64,000 bases of DNA from Litorihabitans aurantiacus (lineage in GTDB: Bacteria > Actinomycetota > Actinomycetes > Actinomycetales > Beutenbergiaceae): the NCBI RefSeq assembly GCF_030161595.1, contig NZ_BSUM01000001.1:496001-560000 (forward strand), written 5' to 3'. Of this stretch, positions 38,397 to 44,619 are shown one piece after another. Each line of letters opens with the position of its first letter. Within the stretch, counting starts at the first letter, position 1. Made by a program: the position numbers and the translations under genes. The notes beneath the pieces are model-generated. The model saw nothing but the letters and a program-made list of their open reading frames with translations, was not told the DNA's origin and made no database searches.

Positions 38397-39335
38397 GTGA
38401 GCAACCCGTACTTCAGCAACGACCCCTACTTCGGGGAGAGCGAGAAGGCGCGCAAGCAGCGCGCCGCGCTCGGCGTCCCGTCGGTGCCGCAGGCCCCCCA
38501 GGGCCAGGGCTACCAGGGCGGCGCCTACGGCCAGCAGGCCTACGGCACGCCCTCGGGCACGGCCACCATGCCGCCCGCCCCGGTCTCCGACAACCTCGAG
38601 CACGCCTACCGCATGCCGGCGGCCTCCGCCGTGCAGACCGGTCGGATGACCTACGACGACGTCATCATGAAGACGGCCACCGTGCTCGGCACGATCATCC
38701 TGTTCGGAGCGTTCAACTGGTTCGGCCCGGCCGCGATCGGGATGCCGGGGCTGCAGATGCCGCTGCTGTTCATCGGCGCCATCGGCGGTTTCGTCCTGGG
38801 TCTCGTCAACGCGTTCAAGCGCGAGCCGGCGCCGGCGCTGATCCTGGCCTACGCCGCGCTGCAGGGCCTGTTCATGGGCGGCATCAGCTTCATCTTCGAG
38901 GCCCAGTGGTCCGGCATCGTGCTGCAGGCGCTGCTCGCGACCGTGGCGACGTTCACGGCCGTGCTCCTGCTCTTCAGGAGCGGGAAGGTCCGCAACACGC
39001 CGAAGTTCCAGCGCATCGTCATGGTGTCGCTCATCGGGTACGCCATCTTCTCGCTGGTGAACCTGGTCCTGATGTGGACCGGTGTGATGGAGAACGCCTG
39101 GGGCATCCGCGGTGTCGAGGTCATGGGTATCCCGCTCGGCGTCCTCATCGGTGTCGCCGCCGTGGTGCTCGCCGCCGCGACGCTCGTCATCGACTTCGAC
39201 GGCATCCAGAAGGGTGTCCAGCGCGGCGCCCCGGCGCGCTACGCCTGGTCGGCCGCGTTCGGCCTCGCCGTCACGCTGGTCTGGATGTACCTCGAGTTCC
39301 TGCGTCTCCTCGCGATCCTGCGCGGCGACAACTGA
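38397..39335 (+). CDS. Bax inhibitor-1/YccA-family membrane protein
   Basis: A 312-residue BI-1/YccA-like protein. The N-terminal 85 residues are a Gly/Gln/Pro/Tyr-rich cytoplasmic tail; seven hydrophobic segments follow from about residue 97, with the terminal FLRLLAILRGDN typical of the family. Function in bacteria is unclear; homologues influence membrane-protein turnover or act as pH-sensitive calcium leak channels. GAGGAGCG lies upstream of the GTG start. A strong hairpin follows the gene. Confidence 0.9.
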   Translation: MSNPYFSNDPYFGESEKARKQRAALGVPSVPQAPQGQGYQGGAYGQQAYGTPSGTATMPPAPVSDNLEHAYRMPAASAVQTGRMTYDDVIMKTATVLGTIILFGAFNWFGPAAIGMPGLQMPLLFIGAIGGFVLGLVNAFKREPAPALILAYAALQGLFMGGISFIFEAQWSGIVLQALLATVATFTAVLLLFRSGKVRNTPKFQRIVMVSLIGYAIFSLVNLVLMWTGVMENAWGIRGVEVMGIPLGVLIGVAAVVLAAATLVIDFDGIQKGVQRGAPARYAWSAAFGLAVTLVWMYLEFLRLLAILRGDN

Positions 39336-39368
39336 TCTCCCGCCCGGGCTCGTCCCGGGTGCACAGCT

Positions 39369-39400
39369 GAACGGCCGGTCCCCGCGGGGGCCGGCCGTTC
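39369..39400 (+). terminator. Hairpin terminator after the BI-1-like gene
   Basis: GAACGGCCGG / CCGGCCGTTC 10-bp stem with further CCCC/GGGG pairing inside the loop, 34 bp after the stop. Confidence 0.85.
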
Positions 39401-39433
39401 GTCGTCCCCGGGACCGGGTGGGATCCTTGGGCC

Positions 39434-40192
39434 ATGCCCACCGCACACCCCGACCCGGCCACCACCCCCGGCCCGGTCGACCCCACCACGAGCGCACCGA
39501 CCGGTCCGACCGACCCGGCGGGCGCCACCGACCCCACCCAGCCGACCCCGCGCTCGAGCGCGTCGCCCTACGCCGAGTCCGGCGCCGTCCTGCGGCACAG
39601 CCGCACCGAGGACGTCTTCGGCCTCCTCACCGGCGCGTTCATCGCCTCGCTCGGTCTGAGCCTCCTGCAGGCCGTCGACGCCGTCACGGGCGGCACCGCC
39701 GGCCTCGCCCTCCTGCTCAGCTACGCGACACCGGTCCCGTTCGGGATCCTCTTCTTCGCCGTCAACCTGCCGTTCTTCCTCCTCGCCGTGCGCGCCAAGG
39801 GCTGGGCGTTCACGCTCCGCAGCGCCGCCGCGGTGGCGCTCGCGGCCGCGCTGGCCTCGCTGCACCCGTTCGGCCGGCTCGCGGACGGCGCGGGGCTCGC
39901 GCTGGACCCCGTCTACGCGATCGTCACCGGCAACCTGCTGGCCGGCGTCGGGCTGCTCATCCTGTTCCGGCACCGCGCCAGCCTCGGCGGGTTCAACATC
40001 CTGGCCCTCACGCTCCAGGAGCGGCTCGGGTGGAGCGCGGGACTCGTGCAGATGGGGCTCGACGTCGCCGTCGTCCTCCTCGCCCTCACGGTGGTCGCAC
40101 CGGTGACGGTGCTGCTGTCGGCGGCGGGCGCCGTCGTCCTCAGCCTGGTGCTCGTCCTCAACCACAAGCCGGGGCGGTACCTCGGCACCTAG
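39434..40192 (+). CDS. YitT-family membrane protein
   Basis: A 252-residue membrane protein. A 50-residue Pro/Thr-rich N-terminal tail precedes six hydrophobic segments; DVFGLLTGAFIASLGLSLLQ, then AVTGGTAGLALLLSY, and the paired GNLLAGVGLLILFRHRASLGG are characteristic of YitT/YczE-type proteins (DUF161), whose function is unknown. Its stop codon TAG is part of the -10 box of the next gene. Confidence 0.82.
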   Translation: MPTAHPDPATTPGPVDPTTSAPTGPTDPAGATDPTQPTPRSSASPYAESGAVLRHSRTEDVFGLLTGAFIASLGLSLLQAVDAVTGGTAGLALLLSYATPVPFGILFFAVNLPFFLLAVRAKGWAFTLRSAAAVALAAALASLHPFGRLADGAGLALDPVYAIVTGNLLAGVGLLILFRHRASLGGFNILALTLQERLGWSAGLVQMGLDVAVVLLALTVVAPVTVLLSAAGAVVLSLVLVLNHKPGRYLGT

Positions 40193-40195
40193 GCT
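40190..40195 (+). promoter_or_regulatory. -10 box of a leaderless gene, overlapping the upstream stop codon
   Basis: TAGGCT, whose first three bases are the stop codon of the YitT-like gene, is followed by seven bases and then the GTG of the acetyl esterase gene. No ribosome site precedes that GTG, so the message is probably leaderless. Confidence 0.6.
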
Positions 40196-40202
40196 GGCGG
40201 CC

Positions 40203-41186
40203 GTGGCCCACTTCGACCTCCCGCAGGACCAGCTCGCCCGCTACCGACCGGAGCTCGACGTCCCCGACGACCTCGACGACTTCTGGACGCGCACGCTGGA
40301 CGAGGCGCGGTCCTTCGACCTCGACGTCTCGCTCGTGCGGGTGGAGACGGGCCTGACCGCGGTGGACGTCTACGACGTCACCTTCTCGGGCTTCGGCGGC
40401 CACCGGATCAAGGCGTGGTTCGTGCGACCCGCCGGTGACGCCGTCGTCCCGGCCGTGGTGGAGTACCTCGGCTACGGCGGCGGTCGCGGCCTCCCGCACG
40501 AGCGCCTGGCGTGGGCGGCGGCCGGGTACGGGCACCTCGTGATGGACACGCGCGGGCAGGGCTCCGGGTGGGGGACGGGCGGGTCGACGCCGGACCCGGC
40601 GCCCGCGGGGCAGGGAGTCGGCGGGTTCATGACCCGCGGGATCGAGGATCCGCACGAGCACTACTACCGGCGCCTGTACACCGACGGGGTGCGGGCGGTC
40701 GACGCCGTGCGGGCGATCCCCGGCGTCGACCCGGCGCGCGTGGCGGTCACCGGGGTCTCCCAGGGCGGGGCGGTGACGCTGGCCGTCGCCGGGCTCGCGG
40801 ACGGACTCGTGGCCGCGATGCCCGACGTGCCCTTCATGTGCCACCTGCCGCGCGCCGTCGTGCTCACCGACTCCTACCCCTACCGCGAGGTGGCCGACTA
40901 CCTGCGCACGCACCGCGACGCCGAGGCGCGCACGATGCGCACGCTGTCCTACGTCGACGCCGCGATCCTCGCGCGGACCGCGACGGCGCCCGGGCTGTTC
41001 TCGGCCGCGCTGATGGACCTCACGTGCCCGCCGTCGACGGTGTTCGCGGCGTTCCACCACTACGGGCACCCGGCCGGCAGCGACATCGACGTGCTCCGCT
41101 TCAACGGGCACGAGGGCGGGGAGGGTCTGCGCTGGCCGCGGCAGCGGGCGTTCCTGGCCGAGCTGCTGGCCGACCCGCTGCGCTGA
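40203..41186 (+). CDS. Acetylxylan esterase / cephalosporin-C deacetylase (CE7) family
   Basis: A 327-residue alpha/beta hydrolase of the CE7 family, which removes acetyl groups from xylo-oligosaccharides and cephalosporin C. Visible are the N-terminal DLPQDQLARYRPE, LGYGGGRGLPHE (oxyanion region), MDTRGQGSGW, the nucleophile Ser186 in GVSQGG, the DLTCPPSTVFAA segment with the catalytic-Asp region and the catalytic His in FNGHEGGE. No signal peptide, so it acts on imported oligosaccharides. Leaderless GTG start. Confidence 0.92.
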   Translation: MAHFDLPQDQLARYRPELDVPDDLDDFWTRTLDEARSFDLDVSLVRVETGLTAVDVYDVTFSGFGGHRIKAWFVRPAGDAVVPAVVEYLGYGGGRGLPHERLAWAAAGYGHLVMDTRGQGSGWGTGGSTPDPAPAGQGVGGFMTRGIEDPHEHYYRRLYTDGVRAVDAVRAIPGVDPARVAVTGVSQGGAVTLAVAGLADGLVAAMPDVPFMCHLPRAVVLTDSYPYREVADYLRTHRDAEARTMRTLSYVDAAILARTATAPGLFSAALMDLTCPPSTVFAAFHHYGHPAGSDIDVLRFNGHEGGEGLRWPRQRAFLAELLADPLR

Positions 41187-41239
41187 GGCCGGGCGCAACT
41201 ACGCTGGAGCGGCAATCGTCACCGCTCGAAAGGCACACC

Positions 41240-41641
41240 ATGTCGCAGCTCCCCTCCGCCTCCGGCTCGTTCGGCGACAAGCCGGTCCTCGAGTTCCCCG
41301 ACGGCGGAGCCCCCGCCGAGCTCGCCGTCGCCGTCCTGGAGCAGGGCACGGGCGAGGAGGTCCAGGCCGGCCAGTCGATCGACGTGAACTACTACGGCCA
41401 GGTCTGGAACGGCCGGATGTTCGACAACTCCTACGACCGCGGGTCCTCCATCCAGTTCCCGATCGGCGTCGGAGCCGTCATCGCCGGGTGGGACGACGCG
41501 CTCGTGGGTAAGCAGATCGGCTCCCGCGTGCTCGTCTCGATCCCGCCGCACCTGGGCTACGGCGAGCGCGGCATGCCCGCCGCGGGTATCGGCGGCACGG
41601 ACACGCTGGTGTTCGTCGTCGACATCCTCGGCGCGCGCTGA
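41240..41641 (+). CDS. FKBP-type peptidyl-prolyl cis-trans isomerase
   Basis: A 133-residue cytosolic FKBP. The fold is seen in DVNYYGQVWNGRMFDNSYDRG, cut to its core YYGQVWNGRMFD, then PIGVGAVIAGWDDALVG, VLVSIPPHLGYGERG and TDTLVFVVDIL. It catalyses proline isomerisation during folding. The ATG at 41240 has GAAAGG upstream; a TACGCT -10-like box is at 41200-41205. Six bases separate its stop from the PHP gene. Confidence 0.93.
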   Translation: MSQLPSASGSFGDKPVLEFPDGGAPAELAVAVLEQGTGEEVQAGQSIDVNYYGQVWNGRMFDNSYDRGSSIQFPIGVGAVIAGWDDALVGKQIGSRVLVSIPPHLGYGERGMPAAGIGGTDTLVFVVDILGAR

Positions 41642-41647
41642 TCAACC

Positions 41648-42721
41648 GTGGCTGACGCCCCGGGCCGCTCGGCGGCCGGCGCGATCGACGCGCTGCGCGA
41701 GATCGCGTTCTGGCGCGAGCGCGCCCGGGTCGACACCCACCGCGTCAAGGCCTACCGGCGGGCCGCCGACGCCGTCGAGGCGCTGCCGCCCGAGCGGGTC
41801 GCCGAGCTCGGCACGACCGTGACGGCCTGGACGCGGATCCCGGACGTCGGTGCGTCCACCGCGAAGGCGATCGTCGCCGCCATCGGTGGCACCGTTCCCG
41901 AGGCGCTCGCGAAGGCGCGTTCGGAGGCGACGCCCACGCTCGATCCCGACGACGAGGCCGGGGCCGCCCTGTTCGCCCACGCCCGCGGAGACCTGCACAT
42001 GCACACGACCGCGTCCGACGGCGGCAGCCCGATGGGCGAGATGGTGCGGGTGGCGGCGCGGCTGGGGCGCGAGTACGTCGCCGTCTCCGACCACTCGCCC
42101 CGCCTGCGGGTGGCGAACGGGCTCAGCCCCGAGCGGCTGCGGGCGCAGATCGAGCAGGTGGCGGAGCTGAACGCGGCGCTCGCGGACGAGGGTGTCGGGA
42201 TCCGGGTGCTGACGGCGATCGAGGTCGACATCCTCGAGGACGGCGGGCTCGACCAGGAGCCCGAGCTGCTCGAGGAGCTCGACGTCGTGGTGGGGTCGGT
42301 GCACTCGGAGCTGCGCATGGAGTCCGCGGCGATGACGCGGCGGATGGTGCGCGCCGTCGCTGACCCGCACCTCGACGTGCTCGGGCACTGCACCGGGCGG
42401 CTGGTGGAGGGTGCGCGGGGGACGCGACCGCCGTCGACGTTCGAGGCCGAGATCGTGTTCGAGGCGTGCCGCGAGTACGGCACCGCGGTCGAGATCAACG
42501 CCCGGCCCGAGCGGCGCGACCCGCCCGAGGACCTCATCGACCTCGCGCTGGAGGCTGACTGCCTCTTCTCGATCGACTCCGACTCGCACGCCCCGGGGCA
42601 GCTCGACTGGCTCGCTCTCGGGTACTCGCGGGCGGCGGCGCGCGGGGTGCCGGCCGAGCGCATCATCACGACGTGGCCGGTCGAGGACCTGCTGCGCTGG
42701 ACGCGCACGCGCGAGCGCTGA
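41648..42721 (+). CDS. PHP-domain phosphoesterase with N-terminal helix-hairpin-helix (PolX C-terminal-half-like)
   Basis: A 357-residue protein. The first 105 residues are helical with a helix-hairpin-helix-like segment (VEALPPERVAEL ... IPDVGASTAKAIVAAI), and the rest is a PHP metallo-phosphoesterase: GDLHMHTTASDG (about 115), YVAVSDHSPRL, AIEVDIL, VVGSVHSEL, LDVLGHCTGRL, VEINARPERRDPP and IDSDSHAPGQLDWL. This is the layout of the non-polymerase part of bacterial PolX, so a DNA-end or nucleotide phosphatase/exonuclease role is plausible. GTG start with no ribosome site, probably coupled to FKBP translation. Confidence 0.85.
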   Translation: MADAPGRSAAGAIDALREIAFWRERARVDTHRVKAYRRAADAVEALPPERVAELGTTVTAWTRIPDVGASTAKAIVAAIGGTVPEALAKARSEATPTLDPDDEAGAALFAHARGDLHMHTTASDGGSPMGEMVRVAARLGREYVAVSDHSPRLRVANGLSPERLRAQIEQVAELNAALADEGVGIRVLTAIEVDILEDGGLDQEPELLEELDVVVGSVHSELRMESAAMTRRMVRAVADPHLDVLGHCTGRLVEGARGTRPPSTFEAEIVFEACREYGTAVEINARPERRDPPEDLIDLALEADCLFSIDSDSHAPGQLDWLALGYSRAAARGVPAERIITTWPVEDLLRWTRTRER

Positions 42722-42814
42722 CGCCGACGCCGACGCCGCCGGGCTCGTCCGCGCCCCCGCGGTCGACCTCGGCCGCCTCGGACGGCTCACCTCGACCGGT
42801 AGCCTCCTCGGCCC

Positions 42815-42961
42815 CTCGCTCACAGCGGCTGAGCCCTCGCCGACAGCGGCTGGTGGCGGAGCGCCCGACGGGGCCCCGGCTCTCACCTGCGGTGATGCAG
42901 CGCCGGCGGCGTCGGCACCGCCACCAGCCGCTGTGAGCGAGACGCAGCCGCTGTCAGCGAG
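42815..42961. repeat. Repeat module 1 (two forward units, core, two reverse units)
   Basis: Forward units CTCGCTCACAGCGGCT at 42815 and CTCGCCGACAGCGGCT at 42836 (spacing 21); a 74-bp spacer holding ACCTGCGGTGATG at 42885-42897; reverse units AGCCGCTGTGAGCGAG at 42926 and AGCCGCTGTCAGCGAG at 42946 (spacing 20). The forward and reverse units are complementary, so the module can fold into a double-stemmed hairpin. Confidence 0.9.
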
Positions 42962-42998
42962 GACGCGGACAGCGCGGGTCGAGCCGGTCGGCACGCCC

Positions 42999-43272
42999 CT
43001 CGCCCACGACGGCAAGGCCCTCGCCCACGACGGCGACACCCTCGCCCACGACGGCGAGACGGCCGGTCGGGGTCGGCTCATCGCTGTGACCTGCGGCGAT
43101 GCTGCGGGAGCCGTCGTGAGCGTTCCGGAACGCCGTCGTAGGCGAGGGCGTCGCCGTCGTGGGCGAGGGCATTGCCGTTGTCAGCGAGGGGATCGCCGTC
43201 GTCAGCGAGGGCCGCGCCGTGGTGGGCGAGGGCGTCGCCGTGGTGGGCGAGGGGATCGCCGTCGTCAGCGAG
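42999..43272. repeat. Repeat module 2 (three forward units, core, eight reverse units, 21-bp period)
   Basis: Forward CTCGCCCACGACGGC at 42999, 43020 and 43041; core ACCTGCGGCGATG at 43089-43101; reverse units at 43110 (partial), 43132, 43153, 43174, 43195, 43216, 43237 and 43258, consensus GCCGTCGTSRGCGAG. From 43132 on the period is exactly 21 bp, equal to two helical turns. Confidence 0.92.
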
Positions 43273-43328
43273 GGGCGCAGGCGGATCCTGCCGCGGCGTT
43301 CGAGGTCGAGCTCCGACCGCCCGGCCCC

Positions 43329-43474
43329 CTCGCTCACAGCGGCTGCGTCTCGCTCGGAGCGGCTGCTGGCGAGGTGATCGCCGGCTTTCCGGCTCTGACC
43401 TGCGTCGATGTCGGGTCTGCCGTGTCGGCACGACCACCAGCCGCTGTCAGCGAGACGCAGCCGCTGTCAGCGAG
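43329..43474. repeat. Repeat module 3 (near-copy of module 1)
   Basis: Forward CTCGCTCACAGCGGCT at 43329 and CTCGCTCGGAGCGGCT at 43349; a 74-bp spacer, the same length as in module 1, with ACCTGCGTCGATG at 43398-43410; reverse AGCCGCTGTCAGCGAG at 43439 and 43459. Spacer and reverse units resemble module 1 over about 85 bp, indicating duplication. Confidence 0.9.
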
Positions 43475-43551
43475 GGCACGGCCGAGGTCACCCGACCGGT
43501 CAGGGCGGACAGGACGCCGGCGACGCGGCACCCGGCTGCCTCATCGCCCGG

Positions 43552-44409
43552 CTACCGCGGCGAGGTGATGAAGATGTCGAACAGGTGCGGGTTGTGGGCG
43601 TGCACCAGCACCATGAACACGACGGCGTCGAACAGCAGGTGCACCGTCACCACGTACGCGAGCGACTTCGTCAGCGCGAACGTCCACCCCTGCACGAGCG
43701 CGAACGGGATCGTCAGCAGCGGCCCCCACGAGCGGTACCCGAGCTCCCACAGGAACGCGACGAACACCACGGCCTGCATCACGTTCGCGAGCCACAGCGG
43801 CACGTGCCGCCGGTACAGCGCGAACACGACGCACACGAAGAACAGCTCGTCCCAGATGCCCACGGCGTTGACGCCGACGAACAGTCGCCCGATCTCGTCG
43901 GCCGTCGAGATCGCCGGCCAGTTCTCGTACGCCCCGGACCCGAGGAAGTAGGCGGGCAGGATCAGGTAGCCCGCCACCACGACCACGACCAGGTACGCCC
44001 ACGCGCCCTTCGACCACCGCTGCCGCGTCCGCAGCGGGTAGGTCACCGCGTCGGGCGCCACGAACCGCCGCGCCAGCAGCGCCGGCACCACCGCGGCGAA
44101 GCCGAGCACGACGGCGAAGCGTGCGATCCCCGCGTCGCTCAGGTCCGCCTCGAGCGAGATCGCCGAGAGCGCAACGAGCGCCAGGGCCACGATCGCGAGC
44201 GTCCGGGCCAGCACCCGGTCGACCACGACGGCGAGCCCCACCCCCGCCGCCAGGACCGCGTACCCCAGCGGTCGCTCGAGCAGGACCAGGAGCACGACCG
44301 CGCTGCCGCTGACCAGCCCCATCGACACGACACCCCACGCCGAGGTCGGGGTGACCGGTCCGCGGGGGAGGTCGGGGCTGATCACAGAGCTGTCGGGGCG
44401 GGCCGGCAT
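43552..44409 (-). CDS. CPBP-like intramembrane metalloprotease family protein (divergent)
   Basis: A 285-residue protein with about eight hydrophobic segments. The C-terminal half resembles CPBP (CAAX-processing/bacteriocin-protection) proteins: a Glu-containing motif IWDELFFVCVVF where EExxxR is expected, then FALVQGWTFALTKSL and HLLFDAVVFMVLVH for the HxxxD/N motif. The Arg of motif 1 and its first Glu are not conserved (Asp-Glu, no Arg), so protease activity is doubtful. ATG at 44409 with a weak ribosome site. It is divergent from glgP and ends beside the repeat block. Confidence 0.75.
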   Translation of the reverse strand: MPARPDSSVISPDLPRGPVTPTSAWGVVSMGLVSGSAVVLLVLLERPLGYAVLAAGVGLAVVVDRVLARTLAIVALALVALSAISLEADLSDAGIARFAVVLGFAAVVPALLARRFVAPDAVTYPLRTRQRWSKGAWAYLVVVVVAGYLILPAYFLGSGAYENWPAISTADEIGRLFVGVNAVGIWDELFFVCVVFALYRRHVPLWLANVMQAVVFVAFLWELGYRSWGPLLTIPFALVQGWTFALTKSLAYVVTVHLLFDAVVFMVLVHAHNPHLFDIFITSPR

Positions 44410-44455
44410 CCGCCCAGTCTGCCGGACGCGTCCCGCGTCCGGTTCGTCCGGTCGG

Positions 44456-44507
44456 GCAGGTCGGCCGGTCGGGTCGGTCGTGCAGGTCGGCCGGGTGGGT
44501 CGGTGGG
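44456..44507. repeat. Two tandem 26-bp direct repeats
   Basis: GCAGGTCGGCCGG begins both copies (44456 and 44482) and the second halves are similar (GGGTCGGT shared). They lie between the CPBP and glgP starts. A 9-bp inverted repeat CCGGACGCG-TCC-CGCGTCCGG is just beside them at 44422-44442. Confidence 0.7.
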
Positions 44508-44529
44508 CCGCGTCGTCCGCCCTGCGCCT

Positions 44530-44545
44530 GCAAGCCCTTGCGCAA
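44530..44545 (+). promoter_or_regulatory. Overlapping palindromes, likely operator upstream of glgP
   Basis: GCAAG-CC-CTTGC (44530-44541) overlaps the 8-bp palindrome TTGCGCAA (44538-44545). Such CG-centred TTGCGCAA sites resemble operators of LacI-family sugar regulators, so control of glycogen phosphorylase by a LacI-type repressor is a reasonable inference. Confidence 0.5.
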
Positions 44546-44606
44546 ATTTTCGGTAACGACCCTGTCTCACCACCCCGATCGGGCTGTCGGCCGGCATCCG
44601 AGTCGC

Positions 44607-44612
44607 TACGGT
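44607..44612 (+). promoter_or_regulatory. -10 box of leaderless glgP
   Basis: TACGGT followed by seven bases and the GTG at 44620. It supports that GTG over the in-frame GTG at 44611, which falls inside the -10 box. Confidence 0.6.
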
Positions 44613-44619
44613 GACTGTC

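Larger units (their letters stand above)
42722..43551. other. 830-bp non-coding block of inverted repeat arrays
   Basis: No gene is supported between the PHP gene and the CPBP gene. The open frames here are low-complexity translations of repeats (for example VVGEGVA heptads). The block is built from three modules, each with forward units, a core containing ACCTGCGnnGATG, and reverse units; they are listed separately as repeats. Confidence 0.8.

Noticed and set aside
42954-43337. Heptad-repeat protein genes in the repeat block
   Set aside because: VVGEGVA- or SPTTATP-like frames are translations of 21-bp repeats, have no ribosome site, and occur on both strands.
42815-43474. CRISPR array
   Set aside because: Repeat units are 15-16 bp with 4-6 bp gaps, occur in both orientations and have no unique 30-40 bp spacers; no cas genes are nearby.
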